A stretch of 64,000 bases of DNA from an uncultured Robinsoniella sp. (lineage in GTDB: Bacteria > Bacillota > Clostridia > Lachnospirales > Lachnospiraceae). Below are positions 46,301-53,177 of this stretch, piece by piece; the stretch's first letter is position 1, and each line of letters begins with the position of its first letter. The notes under the pieces are model-generated. The model saw only the letters and a list, made by a program, of their open reading frames with translations, had not been told where the DNA came from and searched no databases. Location: assembly GCA_900539655.1 (NCBI GenBank), contig UQCR01000011.1:1-64000 (forward strand), read 5' to 3'. Made by a program: the position numbers and the translations under genes.

Positions 46301-46642
46301 TGCTTCCTCATTCTTTTCTGTTATAAGACCAAGTCTGGTCATATTCTCCGCTAATGGTTCTTTTCCATCACATAGCCAGAATATAGCCCTCTTAATCGTG
46401 TTATTTCCCAAAAGAACACTTTTCATCTGCTCACGAATCTTATCTGCTTCTTCCGGTGATAGTAGGAACTGCCCCCCTGGAAACCAAAAGCAGATTCCTA
46501 AATTATCCCTGTCAAGGAATGCTTCCTCTAATGATATCTCCTCTGGCCCACACTCCTCTCCCATCAAGAACAGAAATGCTTCAGCCATATTTTCCTCTTC
46601 GTAAGCTGTATAACAGCTCATTGACATTTTTCTAAACCGCAT
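43307..46642 (-). CDS. 1111-aa companion of the giant protein, unknown function
   Basis: No family was recognised. The chain has no signal peptide and starts with a helical and mixed region (FLFLMGEECGPEEISLEEAF). Cysteines are frequent in residues 150-260 and 480-680 (GCCGCLVF, DPCDICNEQ, YGCERCISG), without a clean metal-binding spacing. The C-terminal third is beta-rich and ends in a segment (ILRLSIGSVRLAYDKENQSF, then FGIGKLPPNGNISFYLFGSG) whose rhythm resembles blocks of the 3376-aa protein, near its LGGMKLIYHFRTKEVEFFW. The ribosome site AAAGGAG is good. The stop and the next ATG share a base (TAATG). A terminator-like hairpin lies upstream, which separates it from the 230-aa gene. Confidence 0.65.
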   Translation of the reverse strand: MRFRKMSMSCYTAYEEENMAEAFLFLMGEECGPEEISLEEAFLDRDNLGICFWFPGGQFLLSPEEADKIREQMKSVLLGNNTIKRAIFWLCDGKEPLAENMTRLGLITEKNEEAFTYGNCQFPIVDNLRFEIKSYAKIKIEQDTVSIHNTQSRDNVFDFLPGLKKGDYNIFNCGISFEKGCCGCLVFNMDIMMSEFLKELTPGLEYSYVTEGKEESVYTPFYQMKEIEQKDFLLSLCVMIDPCDICNEQRQPSGQMSDYRNHRTVLNVMNEKSDTPFPTNFTTIYGETVYLDFVNEEDSHYPSRFTFSRTKQDKHHRLCPEGEFYLYGTEGAKEISLLCGRNATEYLQLQTGEKIRFLSGQNAHAPIVEGRAFQVGEDYDANASNLTKVFRTSWIGVTEGKYVSEPPGFALYGIEPEAVSEILVHQPPSILLRDTKEGICFPVMPYKQALVRDKQKLEKLEDNILTNVRQKQIGKYGCERCISGNGITLDNTTIVTPAGFLANMEGNRFRNIRLTNGEGEDGICFYNPAEELVQVFQSPSLCLVAVNPQYLGKMDDEANAACFRNVCSIQDWTFRAQVGFDCKYGSYGGVMIIKGCKGKLFDPDDLKEVKKKRSLISCIDAWTCRGEFSSPVTNAGSKGDMSQQPLLMKWIENYFKDAYEQTDQEYFSQFCEVITDENWQGVLFLRLPLEAENMPAQMAGLLSGAANAEKLCVHHLGITLNTISVENGQIKQDKNSSLFGLICYRDTTLSQGKVEAVLPKDFGYEEFRLLELKVLFRDSAVVKQSCKAQISFARLFGSSVKAMKDGNPYRALLLEGHYQLRDGAEVFLLQNKETGTFELDSNILKVVRVTDVEMISPTFDCTRFALSGSLHFHTVPVISDSEIMVDLFSFGEESKSGLIFSHAELEMKLKENVQEFTFFAGSTQFDLLKSEPGIHSLCSQLHLQLLGMVDGNINGWKGDGYAKVIPCVRFSEEGEGSWIGLEWKAELGSIGELAGKAGLKSQLLLAWNTASNGESIKAFMGIKMPGTGKTEDFFLQNILRLSIGSVRLAYDKENQSFILMLNEVAMKAFGIGKLPPNGNISFYLFGSGAEIREKGVGWYGFYHTEKGKGGE

Positions 46643-46699
46643 GACCGTCTCCTTTCCGGCAATACCTGCCCATTATCTGAATTCAGACGGATTAAAACC

Positions 46700-46741
46700 A
46701 AAACGCCATAAAAGTATGAGATGATACTTTTATGGCGTTTT
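46700..46741. terminator. Perfect hairpin between the 230-aa gene and the giant genes
   Basis: AAAACGCCATAAAAGTAT and ATACTTTTATGGCGTTTT are exact inverted repeats (18 bp) around a 6-base loop, 46700-46741. U-runs border it on both strands. On the minus strand it lies 51 bases after the 230-aa stop and about 58 bases before the start of the 1111-aa gene. It should end or strongly reduce transcription into the two large genes unless they have their own promoter. Confidence 0.85.
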
Positions 46742-46791
46742 CACTATGCCGACATATAACCTATATATCCTCCAATATCTTATTCGGCCTT

Positions 46792-47484
46792 TTATTCAGC
46801 CGTGAAGGTTGTAATAGCAGCTAAACCGCTGCGGGATAAAGCACTCATTTTAACATTCCATCCGTCTGTAAAATAGCCCACTATGTAACTATGTCCGGCT
46901 ACTACAGGAAAGCCATCCAACGCAATTTCCCCTGACTGAGTATTGCTTTCTACTCTGGATGCACATTTGGGTAAATCTACATATAAATCATTTAACGTAT
47001 CCCATATTCCAATCCAGTTTCCATTGTCATTTGGACGATAATTTACACAAGTATCATATTTGATCATAACAGAGGTTGGTTCAACCGAATCTACATCCAC
47101 GCAGATAGATTGATTAATAACTTCTGCACCTGACGTTAAGGAAGAAACATAAACCGTTGAACAAAAATTGTTCGTTTGAGAACCCGGGTTGTAAGCAGCA
47201 AGAGAATATCCTATAATATATCCTCTTTCAAATAAATTTAAATTCTCCATGGTGATTGTTCCATCTTGATAATCTGATTGCATTACATAAGTTTTTAACG
47301 GCTGCCTTCTCCATGGTATCGCAGGTCCTTTCACACTGTCATCTGCCGGCCATATCGCAAAATAGTTCTTATCTGTTCCAGGCATCGTTTCCATCAGTAC
47401 ATGATAATCCAATCTCGCATGATCGCCATTGATTTTATTTAATTTAATGTTTACACTCTCTTTCTTCAAAACATTAGCCTTCAT
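46792..47484 (-). CDS. 230-aa protein of two tandem beta-sandwich domains
   Basis: The function is unknown. Two halves repeat one plan: residues about 24-115 (NYFAIWPADDSVKG, then RGYIIGYSLAAYN) and 133-228 (NWIGIWDTLNDLY, then HSYIVGYFTDGWNV). The shared spacing of an x-W/F-x-I-W strand, a charged loop and an I-x-GY strand resembles SKICH-like or other small beta-sandwich folds; this is a visual analogy. There is no signal peptide. The ribosome site AGGAGG is strong, and the gene is followed by a perfect terminator, so it may be made in far larger amounts than the two giants. It could be a structural or chaperone component of the same system. Confidence 0.68.
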   Translation of the reverse strand: MKANVLKKESVNIKLNKINGDHARLDYHVLMETMPGTDKNYFAIWPADDSVKGPAIPWRRQPLKTYVMQSDYQDGTITMENLNLFERGYIIGYSLAAYNPGSQTNNFCSTVYVSSLTSGAEVINQSICVDVDSVEPTSVMIKYDTCVNYRPNDNGNWIGIWDTLNDLYVDLPKCASRVESNTQSGEIALDGFPVVAGHSYIVGYFTDGWNVKMSALSRSGLAAITTFTAE

Positions 47485-47518
47485 AGTAAATCCTCCTAAT
47501 TTTTATAATATTTTTTTC

Positions 47519-47541
47519 TGCGTTTAAACGCACATTACGCA
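47519..47541 (-). promoter_or_regulatory. Candidate regulator site before the 230-aa gene
   Basis: TGCGTTTAAACGCA (47519-47532) is a perfect 14-bp palindrome. A further TGCGTAA copy lies next to it (47541-47535 on the minus strand). A TATTAT -10 box lies 17 bases downstream of GTGCGT, with no proper -35. A weak promoter with repeats at -35 fits an activator-dependent promoter; the LytTR regulator directly upstream is the natural candidate. Confidence 0.4.
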
Positions 47542-47562
47542 CTTTCTGTAAGTCGAACTTTA

Positions 47563-48363
47563 TCACTCGCACATAAGCTCTTTATATATATTTTTATATT
47601 TTTTCACTGGTACAGGAATATGTGACCCGGAAATCATGATTAATTCCGAATTACGCAAAGCTTTCACATAACTTCGATTCACGATGTAACTGCGATGAAC
47701 TTTTACAAAGTCTTGTCCCAGGATTCCATGACATTCTTTCCAGGAAATTCTGGCCTCAATACAGTTCTCCCTAACAGTGTGAAACAAAGTATAATGGTTT
47801 TGGGCTTCCGCATATTCCACTTCCGACTCTTTTAAATAGTGTACACAACCATACTTATCCCTAATTTCTAATCGATGATCTTTTCCATTATCATTTTCTA
47901 TCAGTTTTTTCAGATATTCGTAAGTCATTGAACCTCTTTTACATGGAAAGAGCTCATAATCCCCTAGGTACTCAAGAGGACTTGAAATATGTATATATAT
48001 AATTTTCAATTCACCATTTTTTAAATGCCAGCTAAATGTCACCCTTTGCTCCTCTTGCAATAACAATTGTGTTTTCTGATCTGTAGTCACCAGATAACGT
48101 CCCATCACCAGACAAGATTTCCTGTCATGGGCAACACACCAAAACTCCTGTTGCATTAAATGGCATTTAGGATTGGCTTTACTGGTTTCCACCAAATCCT
48201 GTACGACCATATCCTTTCCATGTTTAAATTCTTTCTTTAATGCCCCTATCCAGACAACCTCTTCGCTTAGCTGCCGAATAATGTAAGAACTGTCTTTTTG
48301 CCAAAAAAAATTAAGGCACTCCTGAGTTCTTGTAACCGCTTCCTGAATTTTCAATTTTTGCAT
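47563..48363 (-). CDS. LytTR-type transcriptional regulator with NTF2-like sensor domain
   Basis: A 266-aa DNA-binding protein. The C-terminal 100 residues are LytTR: YLKESEVEYAEAQNHYTLFH, then DFVKVHRSYIVNRSYVKALR and PVPVKKYKNIYKELM. The N-terminal part (about 1-130; HGKDMVVQDLVETSKANPKC, VMGRYLVTTDQ) looks like a SnoaL/NTF2-like pocket, a set-up known from other LytTR proteins without a receiver domain. A cytosolic small-molecule signal is inferred. It is read toward the 230-aa, 1111-aa and 3376-aa genes, and its own promoter is visible at 48393-48422. Confidence 0.85.
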   Translation of the reverse strand: MQKLKIQEAVTRTQECLNFFWQKDSSYIIRQLSEEVVWIGALKKEFKHGKDMVVQDLVETSKANPKCHLMQQEFWCVAHDRKSCLVMGRYLVTTDQKTQLLLQEEQRVTFSWHLKNGELKIIYIHISSPLEYLGDYELFPCKRGSMTYEYLKKLIENDNGKDHRLEIRDKYGCVHYLKESEVEYAEAQNHYTLFHTVRENCIEARISWKECHGILGQDFVKVHRSYIVNRSYVKALRNSELIMISGSHIPVPVKKYKNIYKELMCE

Positions 48364-48392
48364 AACACCACACTCCCAAAGCTTTTTTAAAG

Positions 48393-48422
48393 ATCTTAGA
48401 TGATAGTAACGATTAATGTCAA
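48393..48422 (-). promoter_or_regulatory. Promoter of the LytTR gene
   Basis: On the minus strand: TTGACA (48422-48417), 18 bases, then TAAGAT (48398-48393). The start codon lies about 30 bases downstream of the -10 box. Good match to a housekeeping promoter. Confidence 0.55.
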
Positions 48423-48523
48423 ATTTTTTCCCCTAAGTTGTGGTGAATTGCATATTTTCGATGTGAATGTACATACGTATGATCACACTCATAGAGCCCC
48501 AAATTATATCCGTCTGAATCCAT
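48419..48523 (-). CDS. Possible 34-aa leader peptide upstream of the LytTR gene
   Basis: ATG at 48523 (MDSDGYNLGLYECDHTYVHS...) runs 34 codons to TGA at 48419-48421, inside the -35 box of the LytTR promoter. AAGGAGGG precedes it, but only two bases separate it from the ATG, which is short. Rich in H and Y, not hydrophobic. It may be chance. Confidence 0.2.
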   Translation of the reverse strand: MDSDGYNLGLYECDHTYVHSHRKYAIHHNLGEKI

Positions 48524-48549
48524 TCCCTCCTTATTTTCACCTCATGGAA

Positions 48550-48595
48550 TTTTACCCGGTCATTTTCATGTATAAAATTTACTATTTTACCCGGT
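48550..48595. repeat. 11-bp direct repeats upstream of the LytTR gene
   Basis: TTTTACCCGGT occurs at 48550-48560 and at 48585-48595, 35 bases apart. Spacing near a whole number of helical turns and the position upstream of a LytTR gene suggest binding sites, perhaps for LytTR itself. Nothing else in the 509-bp spacer (48364-48872) is identified apart from the promoter, the small frame and a terminator. Confidence 0.4.
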
Positions 48596-48782
48596 TTATA
48601 TTTATATATAGTTCACCTTAAATTATATCTAAATTTCATTTGTTTTCCTATGGATATGCACCAGTAACCCATACAAAGCGTGAAAAACTTTATTTTGTAT
48701 ATTTTAAAGACAGCCAATCAAGGAGGCATATAAATATCACTAAAAAATGACATATATGTTTTCGACTGTATAATCCCAAAAT

Positions 48783-48821
48783 AAAAGCCCTGTAACTTTT
48801 CTATAAAGTTTCAGAGCTTTT
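48783..48821 (-). terminator. Terminator of the AraC-type gene
   Basis: AAAAGCCCTGTAACTTT (48783-48799) pairs with AAAGTTTCAGAGCTTTT (48805-48821) with two mismatches. It follows the minus-strand AraC gene by about 50 bases. Confidence 0.7.
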
Positions 48822-48872
48822 AACTTCCATATTTATTTTATCTGTCCGTTAACGGTTCAATGATGTATGATT

Positions 48873-49730
48873 TTACAGTTCTATTCTCATATTAACCCGC
48901 CTGTATTCGCTGGGTGACATCCCCTCCCGCCGTTTAAAAAAAGCCGACAGGTAGTAAGCATCACAAAATTGATACTGCACAGCCAGTTCTTTGATGGTTT
49001 TATCGGTGGTTACCAGTTCCTGGCGGAGTTTGGCGGAAAGCAGGTTTTCCGAATATGTTTTGATACTGCAGCCGAAATCCTTTTGAAATGCCCGGCTGAG
49101 GGTAGCAGGATGCCAGCCATGTCTGGCTGCGATATCGCTCATCCTTAATGCAGCAGACAGATTGGCATCAATCTCATCCAGAATAGCCCGATACCTCATG
49201 AACTGAATATCCGGGGATGTCCAGTTGTCCGGTAACAGATCTGATAAAATCCTTAACAAAAAAGCATCATACCAGAGCTTGTCGCAGAAAGTACTTGGCT
49301 CTAGAACAGTAAAAGCCGGGTTATCTCCCAGGGTTATCCGGCTGTTGCTGCGTCTGACTACGTCCAGAATCTCTTCCCTGGCAAGGGGGGCAGAAGCAAT
49401 GCCGTTTTCGGCACCAAAAATATCCAGACCGGGCAGCAGTTCGGCGTGTAAGTCGATGTATATCTTTTCTATATAATGGCTGCACTTGCAGGAAAACTGT
49501 GTATTAGGCGGGATTAGATACGCATGCTCCGGCAGCAGTCTGATAATCTTTCCATCAACAAGAATTTCACCATCACCGTCCAAAACTAAATAGAGCGTAT
49601 TATAGGGATATATATTTACCGGATAGTTCCAGCTTTCGTTATTACGGTAATATACGCAGTGTACAACTTTAGTGGTGACATCGGGAAAAGTCAAAAAATC
49701 ACATCCTTTCATTATAATATTACATTGCAT
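48873..49730 (-). CDS. AraC family transcriptional regulator
   Basis: Sugar-type AraC regulator, 285 aa at the longest. The N-terminal cupin-like domain shows NTLYLVLDGDGEILVDGK and PEHAYLIPPNTQFSC. The C-terminal AraC domain shows MSDIAARHGWHPATLSRAF and QFCDAYYLSAFFKRREGMSP. The start is uncertain: ATG 49730 and ATG 49712 lack a ribosome site, while AAAGGA precedes a TTG at 49694. It is divergent from the GH29 fucosidase gene, whose -35 box overlaps the first codons of the longest form, which favours the shorter starts. Fucosidase is the probable target. Confidence 0.86.
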   Translation of the reverse strand: MQCNIIMKGCDFLTFPDVTTKVVHCVYYRNNESWNYPVNIYPYNTLYLVLDGDGEILVDGKIIRLLPEHAYLIPPNTQFSCKCSHYIEKIYIDLHAELLPGLDIFGAENGIASAPLAREEILDVVRRSNSRITLGDNPAFTVLEPSTFCDKLWYDAFLLRILSDLLPDNWTSPDIQFMRYRAILDEIDANLSAALRMSDIAARHGWHPATLSRAFQKDFGCSIKTYSENLLSAKLRQELVTTDKTIKELAVQYQFCDAYYLSAFFKRREGMSPSEYRRVNMRIEL

Positions 49731-49754
49731 TTTTCATGGTGTCAATCTTATAAT
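49725..49754 (+). promoter_or_regulatory. Promoter of the GH29 gene
   Basis: TTGCAT (49725-49730), 18 bases, TATAAT (49749-49754), about 70 bases before the start codon of the fucosidase gene at 49825. The perfect -10 box and weak -35 are consistent with an activator-helped promoter. Confidence 0.5.
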
Positions 49755-49824
49755 ATTGGTATGTTAATACGAATTACTTTAAGTTTTTTAACTTCAGACA
49801 AGAAAAATCAAAGGAGATGCAGCT

Positions 49825-51072
49825 ATGTATGATACAAAACAGAAATGGTTTAAAGAAGCCAAATACGGAATGTTTATCCACTGGGGACTCTACTCCATCT
49901 TAGCAGGAGAATACAATGGAAAAGTTACAGATAATATCGCAGAATGGATCATGAATGATCTGGATATTCCTATCCCAGAATACGAAAAACTGGCAGCTCA
50001 GTTTAATCCGGTTAATTTCAATGCCGACGAATATGTCCGTCAGGCTCGTGACTGGGGAATGAAATATCTGACATTTACTGCAAAACACCATGATGGATTT
50101 GCACTTTATCACTCACACTGTTCATCTTATAATGTTGTAGATGCAACGCCTTTTGGCAGAGATATCGTGGCAGAACTGGGTGAAGCCTGCCGTAAGTATG
50201 ATGTGAAATTCTGCCTTTATTACTCACAGGCTCAGGACTGGCATCATCCTGATGGTTATATCCATAAGAAAAATAATGATGGAAAAAACTTCCGCCGTTA
50301 TTTAGATGAAAAATGCCTTCCTCAGATTAAAGAACTCCTTACCGGCTATGGGGATGTACACATGCTCTGGCTGGATACGCCTATGGGCTGTACAAAAGAA
50401 GAGAGCCAGGAGATCTATGACCTGATCAAATCCATACAGCCTGCATGCATTGTCAGCGGCAGAATTGGCAACCAGATTGGTGATTATATGACAACCGGTG
50501 ACAATGCAATACCGTCACTGCCATTTAACGGAGACTGGGAGGTTCCTGCGACCCTGAATGATACTTTTGCCTACAGTAAGCATGACCATAATTGGAAGAC
50601 ACCGGAGGAGATCATCCACTTAATGCTTAGAATCAACAGCCGTGGTGGTAACTATCTGCTGAATATCGGTCCGAAAGCTGATGGAAGCATCCCAGAAGAA
50701 AGCTGCCGCATCCTTGACAGCATAGCGGAATATTTAAAAAGCTGCGGAGACAGTGTCTATGCAACAAAGCCAGTTCCCCACTATGTCTATGAAATGGACA
50801 ATGTGATTTTTACCGGCAAAGACTATCGTTTATACATTCACTTGAAAAAACCAGTGAAAAAACTGTTGCTGAATAACATCGCCAATACCATTGAGAAAGC
50901 GTATCTGCTTCACAGCGGCAAGCCTGTTATCGGAAACTGCGTCAAAAGCTGCGAAGGTGACTCTTGCTGGATGTTCGAAATCTCGGAAGATGAGTCTGAT
51001 TTCCATCCCATCGATACCGTGATCTGTGTTGAAATGGGCGAAAAGGAACTGCTGCTTGAGACATTGAAATAG
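49825..51072 (+). CDS. Alpha-L-fucosidase (GH29)
   Basis: Removes alpha-linked L-fucose; 415 aa, no signal peptide. The GH29 barrel starts with WFKEAKYGMFIHWGLYSILA. KYLTFTAKHHDGFALYHS is the substrate-binding strand, and HMLWLDTPMG holds the nucleophile aspartate (about residue 184). MLRINSRGGNYLLNIGPKADG is the end of the barrel. A short C-terminal beta segment follows; the family is often longer, so the extra lectin or C-terminal domains are absent. Ribosome site AAAGGAGATG. Divergent AraC regulator upstream, strong terminator downstream. Confidence 0.93.
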   Translation: MYDTKQKWFKEAKYGMFIHWGLYSILAGEYNGKVTDNIAEWIMNDLDIPIPEYEKLAAQFNPVNFNADEYVRQARDWGMKYLTFTAKHHDGFALYHSHCSSYNVVDATPFGRDIVAELGEACRKYDVKFCLYYSQAQDWHHPDGYIHKKNNDGKNFRRYLDEKCLPQIKELLTGYGDVHMLWLDTPMGCTKEESQEIYDLIKSIQPACIVSGRIGNQIGDYMTTGDNAIPSLPFNGDWEVPATLNDTFAYSKHDHNWKTPEEIIHLMLRINSRGGNYLLNIGPKADGSIPEESCRILDSIAEYLKSCGDSVYATKPVPHYVYEMDNVIFTGKDYRLYIHLKKPVKKLLLNNIANTIEKAYLLHSGKPVIGNCVKSCEGDSCWMFEISEDESDFHPIDTVICVEMGEKELLLETLK

Positions 51073-51085
51073 AAGTAAAATGGAA

Positions 51086-51129
51086 GGCTGCGAAAAATGA
51101 GATATCATTTTTTCACAGCCTCTTTTTTT
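51086..51129 (+). terminator. Rho-independent terminator of the GH29 gene
   Basis: GGCTGCGAAAAATGA pairs with TCATTTTTTCACAGCC around a GATA loop and is followed by TCTTTTTTTC. It starts 14 bases after the fucosidase stop. Confidence 0.88.
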
Positions 51130-51155
51130 CACATTCTCTTTTCATCCTTATAAAA

Positions 51156-53057
51156 CTAGATCAGCGAAAAAGTAACTTTTCTTAATATGGTATGCCCCAT
51201 GGGAATTAATTGTATAGCATATTCCGCATTATCCATCCATATACTTCCGCAAATAGTTCCTGCTTCTCTGCTTTTTTCAGCCTGTACATTTTCTCTATAT
51301 TGGAAGTGGGATAACTCCTGTTCCTTAATACAGGCTCTCTCTGATTCCCGGCTGACGGGCAGATAGGCTTTTTCGCTGAACCCCTGTACTTCCATCTCTT
51401 TTAATACTATTTCTTCTGATTCAATTGGCAATGCATAAACCAGAGGCCCTCTGCTAAAAAACACCTCTCCATTAAAATCTCTTTTACACTGTACGGCACC
51501 TGTCAGGCTGATCTCCACCACAGTGGTATCTTCCCAGATTTTGTGAACGGTTATGCGGTTTTCCTCTGCATCTTTCTTATCATAAATGTGATTATCTATT
51601 ATAAGCTGATCTGCCCAGCCGGGAAAACGAAAGGAAAGCGAAAACTCAGAGGGATTTGATACTGTTACCTCAAACCGGATATTAAATGCATATGGATAGT
51701 CTGTATATTCCTTAATTATAATCTCCGTTTCCTGCCGGGTGTCCTTAAAATTACATGGCCCATATAATACAGCCTCATATCCGGACTCCGTCTTTAAGAA
51801 CATTGATGAAATAAAATAAGGCACAATCCTACCCGAATTAGGCACACAACATACTGCCGCATCCTGGTGGGTTGGTGAATATTTATATCTTGGGTTATAG
51901 TGTCCATCACCAGGATTGCGATACTCATTTGCCTCATAGCAATTATCTGTCTTACAATACATAATGCTGCTGTCTAAAGGGTGCATCATCCCCTGAGCCG
52001 CATTATAATACAGCCACTCAGCCTTGTCTGCCCATGACAGATCACCAGACATGGACATTAGCAATAAGTAGCTGTCCATAAGTTCATGAACAGAACAAAA
52101 CTCATATCCCGTTATCGTAGCGTCCGCAGTCCTTCCAAATATCCATTCATCTCCGATTGGTGCCCCCGAGGGCGTTAAATAAAAAGGCAGTTTTGTTAAT
52201 AACTTTTCAAGCAATGGCTGATACTCTTTTTTTGTATATGCAGCTATAATGAGCGCTCTGATGTGCTCATAGGTATGTACTCCATGACTTCTGAAAAAAT
52301 AATCAGGATTATCTATATTGCACATTTTAAGATCTTCCTCTGATACCGGATGCCTGGAAAAATCCTCATATAACCAGACAGCATAATCCACGTATTCCTG
52401 ATTGCCTGTGATACAATATAACTGATATAAGGCATCTACAATCGTCAGCCCATGGCAATGTCCCGCTGAACTGTCTTTCACTGAAAAAGGACATGATTTA
52501 TATATGGGATATCCCTGCATGATTCTTTGCGCTGCGAGCTCCACCTTATGTAATATTTTTTTATCCCGGACAGCTTCATAATATCCAAGCAATACCCGAA
52601 GCAGCGTAGATTGTGCCCATAGTTCCCCATTTTCCGTTTGAAATTGAAATCGAAGTTCCTCTCTGTAAATTCCAATATAACCATCCTCGTCCTGGGTATC
52701 TGATAACCGCCAGACTAAGTCAGCCGCTTTTTCTTTCCACTTATCATAATCCAGTAAAAATGCAGAACGGCAATATCCATCCAGCCAATTAGACTGTGAT
52801 TCACTGTTCCACCAAAGGTATTGCTCCTTTGGACCTTCCATTTCAGCCTCTTCCGTTTCTTTTCGTCCCAGATCCGTTAATTTGGCATCGTGTCCAAGGC
52901 GGTCTCTTCCGTATATCTCCTGCTTTACAAGCAGCTCCGGAACTAATTCATCTAAATGCCCGATACATCCCTGCATATTTTTTACCAGAGAATCTTTCAG
53001 CCATCCCTCTGGTTTAATTGCACCCAGAGCTGCTCTATGTTTCATTTTTATATCCAT
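51156..53057 (-). CDS. GH127-type beta-L-arabinofuranosidase
   Basis: A 633-aa member of the GH127/GH146-like (former DUF1680) group, cytosolic. The (alpha/alpha)6 barrel holds GHCHGLTIVDALYQLYCITG and HGVHTYEHIRALIIA; CSVHELMDSYL carries a conserved glutamate. The motif VCCVPNSGRIVPYF (about 405-420) contains the cysteine pair that in GH127 binds zinc and supplies the nucleophile. C-terminal beta domains follow (FSLSFRFPGWADQL). Plant arabinan or hydroxyproline-linked arabinosides are known substrates of the family. It is the last gene of the minus-strand locus with the transporter, amidohydrolase and LacI genes. A palindromic repeat lies just upstream. Confidence 0.87.
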   Translation of the reverse strand: MDIKMKHRAALGAIKPEGWLKDSLVKNMQGCIGHLDELVPELLVKQEIYGRDRLGHDAKLTDLGRKETEEAEMEGPKEQYLWWNSESQSNWLDGYCRSAFLLDYDKWKEKAADLVWRLSDTQDEDGYIGIYREELRFQFQTENGELWAQSTLLRVLLGYYEAVRDKKILHKVELAAQRIMQGYPIYKSCPFSVKDSSAGHCHGLTIVDALYQLYCITGNQEYVDYAVWLYEDFSRHPVSEEDLKMCNIDNPDYFFRSHGVHTYEHIRALIIAAYTKKEYQPLLEKLLTKLPFYLTPSGAPIGDEWIFGRTADATITGYEFCSVHELMDSYLLLMSMSGDLSWADKAEWLYYNAAQGMMHPLDSSIMYCKTDNCYEANEYRNPGDGHYNPRYKYSPTHQDAAVCCVPNSGRIVPYFISSMFLKTESGYEAVLYGPCNFKDTRQETEIIIKEYTDYPYAFNIRFEVTVSNPSEFSLSFRFPGWADQLIIDNHIYDKKDAEENRITVHKIWEDTTVVEISLTGAVQCKRDFNGEVFFSRGPLVYALPIESEEIVLKEMEVQGFSEKAYLPVSRESERACIKEQELSHFQYRENVQAEKSREAGTICGSIWMDNAEYAIQLIPMGHTILRKVTFSLI

Positions 53058-53096
53058 TGCAAATTACCTTCTTTCCATAATCTTACGAGCTTAACC

Positions 53097-53167
53097 AGTG
53101 CTCCATCCGGATAGTCATAAAGTGACTGTCAAGTGCTGTCACCATCGTTACTGTCTGGATCTAATAC
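53097..53167. repeat. Palindromic intergenic repeat, copy 3
   Basis: AGTGCTCCATCCGGATAGT at 53097 opens the left arm (to 53126); the right arm is 53138-53167, with GTTACTGTCTGGAT. It has the same arms as the long copy at 16474-16637 but lacks its 70-bp centre. It lies between the LacI and GH127 genes. Confidence 0.75.
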
Positions 53168-53177
53168 AGCATTTACG

